Below are positions 23,420 through 36,101 of a stretch of DNA of 64,000 nucleotides, one piece after another. Source of the DNA: Limnephilus marmoratus. Lineage: Eukaryota; Arthropoda; Insecta; Trichoptera; Limnephilidae. Each line of letters opens with the position of its first letter. The first letter of the stretch is position 1. The notes beneath the pieces were generated by a model. The model was given only the letters and a program-made list of their open reading frames with translations, had not been told where the DNA came from and made no database searches. Position numbers and translations under genes: made by a program. The DNA is taken from NCBI GenBank assembly GCA_917880885.1, contig OU862923.1:25931770-25995769 (forward strand), given 5' to 3'.

Positions 23420-24764
23420 CTTCTTCTTCTTCTTCTTGTGCCCAGTCCGTTCAACGGACGTTGGCTATCATGTTGGTTATGCGGACTTTATTTACTGCGG
23501 CCCGGAACAGCTCAACAGTAGACTGGTCAAACCACTGTCTCAGGTTTTTCAGCCATGAGGATCTCCTTCTTCCATGGCCCCCGTCTTCCGGCAATCTTTA
23601 CCTGTATTATGAGATGCAAGATCTCGTACTTCTCTGGATGTCTCATCACATGTCCAAGATATTGAAGTTTTCGAATTTTTATAGTTTTAATAACTTCTTT
23701 TTCTTTATTCATCCGAACCATAACATCTTCATTCGTAACCCTGTCAATTCAGCTTATTTTAAGTATTCTTCTGTAGATCCACATCTCGAATGCCTCAAGT
23801 CGCCTAATTAGTTCTTCAGTAAGCGTCCAAGTTTCCATTCCATAAAATAATATCGAAAACACATAGCACCTTACCATTCGCATTCGTAATCCAAGGTTGA
23901 TATCGTGACTGCAGAACATCTTTTTCATGCGGATAGAGATTGCACGAGCTTGCTCATTGCGGCATTTGATTTCAACCGAAGGATTCCACCTATCATTTAA
24001 ATTACAGCCCAAGTATACGTTGTATACAATACTCTGTACCTTCTCTAGTGGTTGGCTAAGGGACACGGAAGCTAAGTGTAGTTTAAGGTCAGACCGAAAG
24101 CCATTCACATTTTTTGTTGGTACTTGCCAATTGATTTGAGATTTATTGTATTACTTATGTTCTCTATTTTATGCAGGTGCTTGCGGGTTTTTACAGATGC
24201 AATGCCGCCTCATGGAGCCTGAATGGAGATGAATGAGTTTTTCTTTTGCCCTGTTTAATTTATCTTTGTCTTACTAACCTATTTTTTGCATTTTGTTTTT
24301 CCTGTTAAGCACTTGCATACTGCTTACTAACAACGTATGCAAGGACACTGGAGGTCTAGATTCGTTAAAAATAAATAAATGTAGCTTCATTTAACAAAAA
24401 AAATTAGAATCTTGCGAGGGCCTTGAAGGAGTAACCATCAGTTACTTATACCAGGGCGGGTAAGAGGTGGATTACCTCCACTGTACCTTCTCTAGTTTCG
24501 TTTCAGCAATATAAAGATTTTCATTCAATGCGTTATTTTTGCTTATGAGCATGTATTTTGTTTTATGTATATTCAGTTTTAACTCAAAATTCTCACATGT
24601 CTTCACTACTTGATTCAGCGGAAGTTGTAGATCCTTGATGTTTCTTGTTAGAAGTGCCGTATCATCTGCATAACGCAGGTTGTTCAGAATCTTCCCATTT
24701 ATAACAAGTGCTTGATCAGCTACTTGCAGAGCTTCATTGAATATTTCTTCTGAATATAAGTTGA
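23420..24764 (-). pseudogene. RTE-like LINE, second copy
   Basis: Duplicate of 6188-7532, including the flanking ACAGGCATATGTT repeats and the YADD motif (about 24661-24672). The same frameshift is present, so the element was already broken before the duplication. Confidence 0.85.
24048..24484 (+). mobile_element. SINE-like retroposon, second copy
   Basis: Duplicate of 6816-7252. One A-to-G difference lies near 24417. Confidence 0.75.
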
Positions 24765-25210
24765 ACAGGCATATGTTGATTGAAATAAATTCAGGCAGTC
24801 ATTTGTTAAGTCAAATAAAAAGTGGTGTAATACAAAGTGTGATTTTTCATTGACATATATTGTCACACCCCAAAGTATTTGCTTCCTTCGAAAAAAAAAA
24901 TTTTTTGTTTGTTCGTTTTCCCTTAAAAGGTTGTGGATCCTTTGTATGGGGGAACTTCTAGAAACTAGTGCTGTAGGTGGTAGAAACCCTACGATGGTAG
25001 AATGCTTTGTCGGCGAAGTTACCGCATGCAAGAAAAGCATGAACTTTGTTGAATGTACTCGTGCTTAAGTAACAATTGCAAGAAAACACTCGCATACATT
25101 AATGCATATCTACTATCAACATTTTGATTACTCTTTGTTAATTCAACATAAAACTTATATTATATATTGTGCATAAAGTAAAAAGATTCATTAGATTGTG
25201 AGTCGTTTTT

Positions 25211-25277
25211 CAGTAGATTAACTTGGGCAGTAGATTAACTTGGGCAGTAGATTAACTTGGGCAGTAGATTAAATTGG
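25211..25277 (+). repeat. 17-bp tandem repeat, second copy
   Basis: Duplicate of 7979-8045 with the same number of units. Confidence 0.8.
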
Positions 25278-25470
25278 AAAAGGCACATCAATAAAACACT
25301 TCAGCAAATAAAATCCTTGCAGCCCTTTACCTCATGTTACGCAAAAGAAATTAAAAATCAATTCATTAAAAAGAATCTCCTGATTTATAAATTAACTATG
25401 AGGCCAAAACTAACTTATGCAACCTCCATCTGGGCCCACGCTTCAGAGTGTAATTTGAAAAACATTCCAG
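25262..25470 (+). pseudogene. Jockey-like RT fragment, left part, second copy
   Basis: Duplicate of 8030-8238; its continuation is at 27699-27742. Confidence 0.75.
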
Positions 25471-27698
25471 GGGTCCTAGCATGGTCGATCGATATAACCC
25501 TATATCAATACGATATCGGTAAAATCCGTCATTTATGGTCAGTTATCAATATGTGCTAGCACGCTCAACAATTGTTAAGGGATATTCCGACCGACGATTG
25601 ACAAAAGCCTGCCAAATCGTATGCATTTTTGGTTGATAAAACCCCAATATTAATACGAAATGTAATAAATCCGTCGTCTATGGTCAGTTAGCGATATTTG
25701 CGAGCACAGTGAACATACGATTCCGACAGTCGGTTGACAAAAGACGCCGTTTTTACCGTGGCTTCCGGAGTGACAGATAAGCTGTCAATGTACAGATTTT
25801 TTTAAATAATGTCGTTTGTTACGCAAAATAACTGGCTAATTAATGAGTAAAGGTGAACTAAAAAAACTCTCAGAATTTAAAGAAATCGTATACGAGACCC
25901 ATAGACTCAGTTAATTCATGAGGCGATCAATTAATTGCTTTCAAATTCGAGAAACGAAATTTGTTAAAATGTCGTTTAGTCTCAAAAAGTATCTACATGC
26001 GAAACACCAATATTTATTTGAGTTCGAATTTCAATTCGAAATTGTCAATTTATTGGTATTTTTCATTTTTACGCAGCACATTTCAAATTAAGAAACGAAA
26101 ATTCATTAAAAGATCCCCAGTGTTGCCATCGTGTGAGATCGTATGTCGATTCCTTATTTATTTCCCTTCGACGTCGGTCTGTCTATCGATGGCGCAAGCG
26201 TGCTAGGGCAATCGGTTCGTTATCGATACGAGATTGTAAGTCACCCTGTCCTTTGTTTGACTGGCGATATACCTACGCAACTTTATTAATAATGACATTC
26301 TTTCTGCATAATTACTGGTTTATTAATGAACGGAGGCAGATTATCGAAGATTGCAGGATTGAATTAAATCGGAATTCAGACGTTTTCGTTTGACAGTTTC
26401 GTACTAACGAATATATCTCGTATTATGGCTAATGATCTCATTGTCCAATTAACTCCTTTTTATTGTCAAAAAATACATGCGGACTTCCTACGTACATTAA
26501 AGGGTGTGTATTTAATATTATTATGATATCTCAGCAAAAATCTCGGTGTAAATGGATCTTTAAATGTTCAAAAGAAAAGATTATTAGTTAGTTGTCATAT
26601 TATTACATTAATGGATTACGATGTTTTTGACAGGTATTATAGACCGGGAGCCTGGCTACACAAACACACGTCATCGAGTACACAGATGAAACTACTTTGT
26701 AGTGATAATGTACATTTAGTAAGCCTTAAACAAGCTAGTCTGCCGGTGCACATCTTGGAAGGTTCCACGCAGTCATGGAAATAGTGAGCGATTTTTGAAG
26801 TAAAACTTCTTTATGCACGCTCGACATGGGGGGTAAGCTGGTGAATGCGTTCCGAAAAAGGATATTATATACATTTTATGCGAACGGTAATCGATGCGAA
26901 CGGTGGGCGAACGGTTGGGCCTTTGGGGGGATGGGAATGGGAAAGGGGATGGGGATTGGGATGGGGATGGGGATTGGGATGGGGATTGGGATGGGGATGG
27001 GTACCCGGCACGAGTTGCAAGGACACTGTAACCTTGGGGTCAACTTAACTGTAATGGTTCCATCCTATATAACATTATATACAACGGGTACCCGGCATAA
27101 GTTAGTGAAGTTTTACTTAAGTCGTGTGGTCTAAAGCACACTCGTTTTTATTCGACAAAATTACGTCATCGGGTGCACGAACGGGAATGGTTTCATATGA
27201 TAAAGGTCGATTAGTAGATGAGAAAATTAGCAGGTCTGCCAACCGGCAGCCTGGCACGTTCGCAGGCAGCCGGTGTTAAATTGGGATAGAAATTAGTAAA
27301 TTTTACGTCATCGAGTACACGAATGAAACCAATGAATAACTTTAGTCTATATTCTAAACCATCCCATTGAAGAATTTCTCTAGTTCTATGACTGCGCGGA
27401 ATCTGCCAAGAGGCGCGGCACGCCAGCTTTTTTAAGGCTTATTAAATGTCCATTATCACTTCAAAGTAGTTTCATCCGTGTACTCGTAAGGTTTGTGTAC
27501 CGGCTCCCGGTCTAAAACTCTGATTCCATAGACATTGTGACAGCTACATAGAAAGTACCTCAAGTGTTGCCAGTGTATAACAATTTCTTTTTGATTACCT
27601 TACATTGCTTATGAATATCGGTTCGGTACAAAATCGTCGGTTGTTATGCCATGTCGATTCGATATTGTAAAGATAACGATTTCAGTCTGCTAGGACCC
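25471..27698. mobile_element. GGGTCCTAGCA TIR element, second copy
   Basis: Duplicate of 8239-10466. It contains the nested TAGACC element at 26640-27514 and the GGGGAT array at 26924-27002. A C-to-T difference lies near 26703. Confidence 0.7.
26640..27514. mobile_element. Nested TAGACC TIR element, second copy
   Basis: Duplicate of 9408-10282. Confidence 0.75.
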
Positions 27699-27819
27699 CA
27701 GAATAAAGCCATACGCATAGCCCTGGGTGCCCCCAAATAGATAAGGGTAAAAAAACCTAAACAAATCCTTTGTAAAGATTATACCATAGTACCTCCCCAT
27801 GTTGCCAGCCATGTCCCCT

Positions 27820-28157
27820 TTTTTTTTACATGAGCTCCACATAGGAGGCCCTGAGGAAAACAATTTCCCTCACGGCCTATGTCATCTTTGGGGATGCTGT
27901 GTGGAGGGTTTTTAAAGAAAGGAAGGAGAGGAGAGTTCTGGGAAGGAAAAGGGTTTAAGGGGTGGGTAGGAATCTGGGGTTCAGTGTGTCTTGGTCATCC
28001 GCCTCCAAGACCTAGACAAACCTCACCCCATGAACCCGGGCACCCCTGCTAAATCACCAAACGTAGCGAACCACTTGGGGTGACCTATGGCAGAGGTGTT
28101 GGTTATCCAATAAAGGTTCCCGGGGCGGCGGTACCCATTCCCGCCTCCCAAATTGAA
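27820..28157 (-). repeat. A-tailed retroposon, copy C'
   Basis: Duplicate of 10588-10925. Confidence 0.8.
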
Positions 28158-28396
28158 AAAATTCCCGCCTTGCAAATAATTTTTAACAAACAACAAAATA
28201 AACCATTTTTTCAACAACCATATTATATTAAAAACTCACGATGAAAGAGAAAGGGGCCTTTTTGGCCCGGAGCTCTGTTTGCCAATAAATCAAAAATTAA
28301 AAATTGTAGTTTTGTGTCATTTTGCATTGTCGTCACTCTTTCTCCCGCCCCTTTTTCTCGACTTTTCCTCTCAGAATCACCTGTTTCTACCCCAAA

Positions 28397-28972
28397 TGAA
28401 TCTTAAAGCAATTTATGAGCATTCATCGTAGACTCGTTAATGGCTCATCCAAGCTTATTAACGAATCATAAAGAATTTAACAAAGATGTTGTTAATCGGT
28501 CAAGACTTGATCGATATGTGGCTTAGTTGGCAATGTGTTTGGGTTCCATCCAGGTGTGGGGAGTTCAATTCCTCGGCTGGCTACATCCTCCATCATTTCT
28601 GTGGTGGAAATAGGACATCTTCAAATATTGTCAGTTTAATGTTTGTCTTTTTTTTAGGAAAAAAAAAATTAAAACGTATAGAAGACTCATAAAAAAACAA
28701 CAACTCGCCAAGAATTTATCATTAATTCATCAGGACTCTTCAAGGAATCAGTAAAAACTCATCAAAGACTTAGTAAAGGCTTATTAATGCCTCATTAAAA
28801 ATTTATCAAAGACTCATCAGACTCATCGAAAACTTATCACGGACTCATCATGGGCTCATCATTATTTTACAAGGAGTCTATTAAGAACTCATCATTATTT
28901 AATCAAGGACTCTATCAAGAAATCATCATTATTTAATCAAGGACTTTATCAAGAACTCATCATCAATTAGAA
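28397..28972. repeat. ACTCATCA satellite with SINE, second copy
   Basis: Duplicate of 11165-11740; the tRNA-derived SINE is at 28513-28677. Confidence 0.65.
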
Positions 28973-29111
28973 TAGTTTCACAACACTTGATAAGTGAAAC
29001 AGCGTTCCATGTTTGAATTGGTTTACGATATACATCATATATTGTAACTTCTATCCTATCCCATCTGGTCTTGAGAGAAAGAAATTGACATATTATTTCA
29101 TTCAACATTAC

Positions 29112-29686
29112 GGGCTATCCATAAATTATGTCACACCTTAAGGGGGGGGAGGGGAGTAGAGAAGTGTGACATTGTGTGGCAAGGTGTGTGGGGGGGTCAT
29201 TAGCTCTGTGATGTCACATGTAAAAAAATGAACTACTGTTTTGATTATTTTTGATGTAAAATTGCAAAATACATAACGTCACACTAGGGGAGAGGGGTCT
29301 CACAAATGTTACTGTGGTGTATCGTAAAAGCTTCCGCCTTGTAGAGACAGATGACGGTGACATCAGCTTTCGGTAGAATCCGCTAGATGGCAAGCCGTAG
29401 TGCTTAAGCTCTCCGGCAGGGGATCAAGGGGCTCAGAGGCTGTGTTTCAATTATCACTCGCCAGAACCATTTTAGCTAGCTCCTAGTTGGGTTGACTACC
29501 GCGGTCCCATTTGTATACACTAAGTATAACGAACCAGATTCTATTTTTTCCAAGAAGTTATCTCCATCCAAGTGTGTTGGAGAATCTGCTAGTGTGTCTT
29601 CAAATAACAGAACGCTACAGTGTGACAGGGACGTGGGGAGGGTAAAAAAATCGTGAAATTCTTGTGACTTAATTTATGGATGGCCC
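29112..29686. mobile_element. GGGCTATCC MITE, second copy
   Basis: Duplicate of 11880-12454. Confidence 0.7.
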
Positions 29687-29776
29687 CTTGAAGCGGGAAA
29701 AAAAGACAATCATAATAATAATATGATTTTTATATGTAGTTTTCCCGTCTGAAAAACAGCCAGTTCAATTTCGTCA

Positions 29777-30422
29777 CCAGACCATCAATGTTTGATGACT
29801 ATTTTTTTTATTTTGTTTTTTATTTAATGACAATTTAAAATAAAGTAAAATTACAAAATAAGTAAAAATACAAAGTAAAGTGGTTTGTTCACAGTCCTCT
29901 TCACTAGGTATTCCTGTTCCGAGGTGGACTCTATGTTTTGTATGGATGTTGATTTTTATTTCCTCATATTGTAGTTTGTTGATTTTCACAAAATAAACAA
30001 TCAATAAAATAAAGTATTTACGTTTGTTGTCTGCAGGTTGCATTGGGTTTACTTCATAATTTTAATGATTTCCTCATCTTCATGTTTACTTACCCATAAT
30101 TTGATGTCTTTTAAAAACTTTTGAATCTCCATGGTGTTCTTAATTTCAATTGGAAGGGCATTATATAATTTCGTAGCATGGAAATTATGAATTTTCTGGC
30201 CAAAACATTTATTTAATTTCGGGATGTTCAGTAGTTTTGTGGATTTCATCCTTGTAGTGTAGGTGTATTGGTCAGCAATGTATTGATATTTTTCTTTAAA
30301 TTTGAGTAGTGCATTGTTTGAGTATAGTTTATAGTTTAATAATGCTGAACACAAATTCTTTTGATGGAGTTTTTATGGGTACTTTTAGGATTATTTGTAT
30401 TATTATCTTTTGCGTTTTAACT
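29777..30422 (-). pseudogene. LINE 3' remnant, second copy
   Basis: Duplicate of 12545-13190. Confidence 0.65.
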
Positions 30423-31159
30423 AGCTGCATCATGTAAATGTTTGGGGCAGTTCCCCGTCCTATAATCCCATATCCATGCGTGATTGGCAAAGAGCATTAG
30501 TCAGGGACTTCCCAACCTTTAATCTTAGATCGGAATCGTGGATGCCTAAGTCCCACTGAGAAGTCGGGACTTAGACATCCCCGCCATCATCACTAAGTGG
30601 AAAGAAGTTGGGACTCTTAACCACTTTTTCAGTCCCTTAAAATCACTTGTTTGTTGATGCCAGTTGCTCTTGACATGACAGGTGTACGATTTTTCAAAAC
30701 AATATAATTCAATGGAATATTATGACAAAATAAAATATTGAGGTAAAGATTTCTGTAGAATCTACTATTGAAAAGGGGCTCGAGCCCCCTGTAAAATGTA
30801 CGCCACTGGTAATGAAACCGTATCAGCCCCGTAAGTGGCACTTCGCAAACATTCGATATCGCATATTTTAAACAACACAGCGGACAAAGTTCCAAAGATT
30901 TGGCCCTAAAATGAAACTTATCTCGCGTTTTCACGCCACTGCGCACTGCGTTCCGCCCCCGTTTTGCCCGGGCCCATAAATAATAAATTGAAGAAGCAGT
31001 TTCTATAGGTACAGCCATGGGTTTAATACCTTGCGGGTCTACTTTACGCTGGATGCATGCAAATTCCACAACAAGCATAAAATCTCAAGATTTTTTTAAT
31101 GCTTTTACGAGTACTTTGGGTTATACGCTGGTAAGTTCCCCAAATTTGAAATTTGAAGG

Positions 31160-31612
31160 TGATTGCGGGTACCGCCGCTTCGAGAACCGTTTATTGGATA
31201 ACCAACACCTTTGCCTATAGGTCACCACAAGTGGTTTATCCCTCCACACTCCAAGGTTGCCCGGGCTCATGGGGTGAGGTTTTTCTACCTTGGCGGTGGA
31301 TGCATCTGTCCACTTACTGCGTGGCAAGTCGGATCGAGGGGCACTGATTTAGGGAGACCATTTGGCCTCTCCTGCAGGATCGACCCATCCCCTTGCATTG
31401 CAAAAGGAGGAATTGATTCGTATGTCCCTCACTGCTGGACCCACTGACCTCCAGAATCTCACCTTACCTTACTTACCTTTTTCCTTCCCAGAACATCTCC
31501 ACTTCCTTTCTTTTAAAATACCCTCCACACAGCATCCCCAAAGATGACTCCTGAGGGAGATTATTTTCCTCGGTGCCTCCAGTGTGGAGTTATTGTAAAA
31601 AATAAATAAAAA
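31160..31612 (+). repeat. A-tailed retroposon, copy E (sense +, long form)
   Basis: It starts near GCGGGTACCGCCGCTTCGAG and keeps TTGGATAACCAACACC. It has a middle section missing from compact copies (about 31310-31440), CTCCACACAGCATCCCCAAA, a partly deleted 3' hairpin and a GTAAAAAATAAATAAA tail. It shows that copies C and G are internally shortened. Confidence 0.75.
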
Positions 31613-32470
31613 AATTGCGGACAAGTACCTTGAGGAAAATTGTTTCGACATTCATGTAATTTGTGTGTATGCTCATTCATTGGTTGACTTCTTGTTTTTT
31701 TAGAGTGTTTATTAAATATTTAGTTTTACTCACGCTTAATCTAAGGGATTTTGCTTTTAACCAATATTTTAAACTAATGAATGAAAAGAATTTATACAAA
31801 CTTTCGACATGGGATGTTGTGAAGCTGGAGGATATGGAAAGGGGAAAGAGATGACAAAGAGAAATATTGAATTGAATTTAACTATTCAGATTTCGTCACT
31901 AAACACGTTATTCATGATAATATTTGAAAAAACGTGAATAGATAGTCTAAGAAGGATAAATTTTAGAATTATTCAAAGCAATTCTAATTGCAAAAAAAAT
32001 ATATAATGTAAATTCTATGCGTAATCGTTGCTTTACTTTTGCGAGCAATGCACGTGTTCAGATTTAAAATCTTAAATAAAACAGCTGACCGAAAGGGCAG
32101 AAATAATATTATTAAATTGTTTATACGAACACTTTGTAAATCACACAAAAATAAGAAGTTTATAAAACTTTTTTTTTTATTTGCGCACAAACGAAAAAAA
32201 ATCAGAGTGTGCAATTCACACGCGGTAGAAGTGAAACCTTTAGAAAAGTCAGTAGACAAGAGTCCGACTATGGAGCACTTTTTATTATCAATGTGAAGGA
32301 CTATTTTTTCCATATTTTTGTCGTCGAATTCCAGTGAACCTTTTTCTATACATGTGGTTATCTTATTCGTATTTGTGGTTTCTTCTTCGGAGTCGCTGAA
32401 TGTCGTTTTCTTTTGCCTGTTCATTTTGGAGTGGTTTGAAGATTGGATATTGATTTTACAAAAATAAAAA
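31613..32470. other. Spacer with an unassigned acidic open frame
   Basis: The minus-strand frame 32424-31984 (146 residues) starts MNRQKKTTFSDSEEETTNTN and is acidic and serine/threonine-rich at its N-terminus, then turns hydrophobic and compositionally odd. I do not recognise it. It could be a first exon or chance. Confidence 0.2.
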
Positions 32471-32487
32471 TACTTTTTTCATGGTTT

Positions 32488-32582
32488 TCGTAGGATTCGA
32501 CCCCTGGTCGGCTGAATGTCTGCAAAGATTCGCCAGGCAGTCATTTATACCACTATACTAAAAGGGACCTGCGTTGGACCGT
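32488..32582 (-). mobile_element. tRNA-like SINE head
   Basis: Read on the minus strand it has TTTTAGTATAGTGGTA (A-box-like, as in Asp/Glu/Gly tRNAs) and GGGGTCGAATCCTACG (B box). The distance between boxes is longer than in a real tRNA, so it is a derived or inserted head. Confidence 0.5.
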
Positions 32583-33544
32583 GGATTTATCTTATTATAT
32601 TAGAACCAAGTACCCGTGAATAAAATAAATATTTTATTGCCATCTCTTTCTCTCGCAGGCTAAATCATATGATTTATCCATATGGATGTATATGTTTGTT
32701 TCTTTTTAGTGTTGCTTCTTCTTTTTTGTCTCGCATCCGTTTCATCGAGTTTCAAATCACAACGGTGCTAAAGATGTTTTCACTTTAAAAAGTTTATAAA
32801 GTTTTTCATGAAATTTCAATCACCTCCCAAATTTTCGAAGTATGATCGAGAAACACGGTGTATGTAGGTTTCATGTTTGTGAGTCTCCATCCAGTGTATT
32901 CACCCCTTGGTAGCCCCCCTTGGCGGTAGTACCGACGTTGTAAGTTGTTGTTAGATAAGCGATGTCATAAATAAAAGGTGACAGAATTCGGAATAAATAA
33001 TGTGCCCTTTTGTTGTGCCCTTGGTCGTGCCTCATTACAGATAAACACTAATTTCAGTACTGCCTGCGCTGCCTCAACTGCCTGAGAGTTTGGCCTTTAT
33101 TCAAGAAGGTGGGTTTGGAACAAAGAACTAAATTATTCTATCTAAATTTTTGTTTCCAATAAGTTAAGTACTTTGGTAGTCGGTGTGTAGGAGTGATCAT
33201 TAAGAGGAAACGGGCGGCGTTTTGTCCATACTTTACGTTTTTCCTAATTTCCACTCTGGATTTTGACACTACTGCAATTTTCTTTTTACACTAGCGAGTC
33301 GTCGATATTTTTTGCTTTTTTGAAGTTACTTCTTATAGGAGTACCCTCCAAAAATCATTAAATTGCTTGGTTTGAACGCCATCAACAGACGTTCAGTATA
33401 CAAACCAAACAATATATTAAAAAAAGCAAAACGTTCAGACGTAGACCATTTTCTTCTAATATAGATACTAAAATCTTTAAAATCGGTCCAGTTTTGGAGG
33501 AGAAAAATAGATAATACAAAACCGCGATTTTAATGATTTTATTT
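32583..33544. other. Unassigned sequence
   Basis: I see no convincing exon or repeat boundary in this stretch. Confidence 0.4.
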
Positions 33545-33910
33545 AGGTACTAGCTGGTCCCGGCATTCGTTGCTATGCCATTTAATAAAGAAATTGTTTC
33601 TCCCTGAGTGTCCTTTCCCATTCGTCTCGTTCCCCTCCGCCTCCCCTTCTTCCCACTCCGTCACCTCCACCTTCCCTCTCCCCACTCCACTCCTCCCCTT
33701 CCCTCGTCCCGCGAAACCCCCTCCCGAGTTCCCCTCCCCTCTCACACGTCCCCTTCCTCTCCCGCGTTCCCCTCCACCTTCCCCGCCTTCCCTCTTCCCT
33801 TTCCTGCTCCCTCGTCCCGCTAACCCTCCTCCCGCGTTCCATATATATTCAATCCCAGTTCGTTCAGTTTTTAAACAGCCCGCGTGCCACCTTCATAATT
33901 TTTATTCAAA
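33545..33910. repeat. Dispersed repeat with expanded polypyrimidine tract
   Basis: TTGCTATGCCATTTAATAAA and CCCTGNGTGTCCTTTCCCAT recur at 42.9 kb. Between this block and GCGTGCCACC, this copy carries about 200 bp of almost pure C/T (33625-33835), which is nearly absent from the other copy. The proline/serine-rich and glycine/arginine-rich frames here are by-products of the tract. Confidence 0.7.
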
Positions 33911-34759
33911 TTTCCATTTTTCATGTAGGTATATTAAATTTGGTACCTGAGATAGGTACCTATTTAAAATATCTAAAATTCTTGATTCGATTTAAACTAT
34001 TAGGGGAGTACCTACTTTAAATAAATTTTAAAGATTTTCAAAAATAGAATCCTGATTGAACAATCATCAGGCAAATTGCAAAATGTCATTCTCAAACACG
34101 CGAACTGTCAAACGTGCGATGTTTTCTGAAATTATCTAATTTTCTGCGCAATTTTCTTAATTTTTCTCTCCGTAAGAATCATCCTCGTAGTTTAAGGAAT
34201 ATTCTAAAAAAAGAATTAGCGAAATCGGTTCAGCTGATCTCGAGATTTGCGCTTACCAACACATTTAGCGATTCATTTTTATATTATAGATTATCAGCCT
34301 TATTTGCGGTTGTCCCTTTCGCTCAGTATTCGGAGGAGTAAGAGCGACAGTGACAGCAACAGTTTTTATAAAATATCTACTGTTCACATTTCTCGGCGAC
34401 CCGTTCTCCTCAGAAGTGGTACCAAATTATCTTGAATTTATAGCAAAAGTGTGTTTTAATACATAAAGTGTGCGTGATGGACCGTTCTTTTGCGTGAGTT
34501 TGTCGGTTGTTATATTATGTACCTATTATTACGGCAAATTCTGTTATTGATTGAAACTGAAACACAATTATGTTAAAAAAATTAAACTCCTACAATTGTG
34601 ATTAATTTTTGGATTATTAGTTATGATGCAGTGTTGCACTTCCCCCTTCTTTAAGTTTCGGTCAACATTACAATGTCCATTAGAAGTGTAAATTGCGGTG
34701 AACCAAACCATAAATATGGGATAAACGGTGAAATCACAGTGGATTCATTAACCGTAAGT
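33911..34759. other. Unassigned sequence
   Basis: Short open frames at 34114-34435 lack any domain. Nothing else is supported. Confidence 0.4.
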
Positions 34760-35739
34760 GGGGAGTCTGGTCCAGCCGATCCAAAAATTATGTTTTTTGC
34801 CTAAAAAATCTTCCTGTACATGTGGAGAATACATTCACAAAGTTATAGCATCAAATTCAACCTTAAAATATAGTTAGGAACGGTGCGCGCCATGCAGGTA
34901 GAACGGAGAACGGAGCGACCCGGTTACAAGCGAAAACTTTTTTGTAACTCGTTTTCTCAAAATCACATTTTTCAAGTTGGTTGGAATCGTAGCTCACCGA
35001 ATGTTCATCCGATTCACTTCATTCAACGTTTAAATTAAATAAAATCAATTTACATGCGGATGCCCCTCGATTTATGAAAAATTATTATTGTGGATCGAAA
35101 ATATTGCAAAATTATTTTATGGTTATTTCCTTTTGGGGTATTATGCCGTGTTGCGCTACCTCCTCCTTTAGCCAACGTTTCGGACAGCGTTACAGTGTCC
35201 ATCATCAGGGCAGATTTTTAAATGTTAGAGATGAAATGTGTGCTTAAGTACTTCGAAGCAATACCGTGTTGCCAGCACCAATCCACTGCGGGCTGGCATT
35301 ACAGTATACTTCAAGATGTTTTTTTGCATTTAGCTTTAATTTAGCAAAAGGAAATAACCATAAAATGTTTGGCCGTGAAAATCTAAAATCATATCTGCAA
35401 AATTATTGCCGATTTTTTCATAAATTTTCATTTTATGTCCTCCATTTTTGCAATCAACAACTTTTTTGTAAACTGTGGTTTTATGCGCATTCTACATTCA
35501 TGCTTTAACTAATTTTTTTTATTACTTTTTCATATCAATCTATAGATAGATATATTTGATATCCATATGATGATATGTATACAAATATAGATATATTTGA
35601 TTTGAATAGGTATATTCAAATCAAATTTTCATTGGTGTTTTTTTGTTCAAATGTACCTTTCCTGTACAAAAATTCCGTAAACGAAAACAAATCTTTGAAA
35701 AAATGCATTGAAAAAAAACTCGGCTGGACCAGACTCCCC
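34760..35739. mobile_element. 980-bp TIR element (GGGGAGTCTGG ends)
   Basis: GGGGAGTCTGGTCCAGCCGA at 34760-34779 has a perfect 20-bp reverse complement at 35720-35739. A TTTCGG(T/A)CA...ACA(T)TGTCCAT motif occurs just left of the element (about 34660) and again inside it (about 35180). No transposase frame and no clear target duplication were found. Confidence 0.7.
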
Positions 35740-36101
35740 TCTTAGGCCGCAGTAAGCAGATCGTATATTATTTTGAGGAATGATATTAATTAAATCGTAT
35801 GGCCAAATCGAAAACCGAACAGCGATCGCTCGAGTGGGCAAGGTATTTTTTATGTACGTAGAAGTGATACCATATCCACTTAATGTGTTTTTCTGCGTTT
35901 AATTTTGGTGTAGCCGTATAAAACCGGATAATAAGAACTAATTTAGCCCCGTGGTTCGTGCATATTAATATTTATATTTTTGTGGATTTACGTTGCTCTA
36001 TGGTGTTTTTGGTTATCTTTAACAAAAAACAACTTTTCGAAAAAATAAATCGCTATCTTGTACGAAAATAAACACAGTTTCTTTTCCAACCCCAAGATCG
36101 T

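Larger units (their letters stand above)
13690..30921. repeat. Tandem-duplication copy 2 (full 17,232-bp unit)
   Basis: If the duplication is a simple head-to-tail event, the unit is 13690-30921 and its first 3.5 kb (13690-17233) should also lie just left of the window. Within the window that 3.5 kb is seen once and carries a SINE, a LINE 3' half and a retroposon fragment. The very low divergence means a very recent duplication or two haplotypes joined during assembly; sequence alone cannot separate these. Confidence 0.85.

Noticed and set aside
31984..32424. Acidic 146-residue protein as a real gene
   Set aside because: Only its first ~60 residues look protein-like, there is no homology that I recognise, and splice context is unclear. 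Kept as a note only.
33570..33950. Proline/serine-rich protein
   Set aside because: It is a translation of a polypyrimidine tract, with similar frames on both strands.
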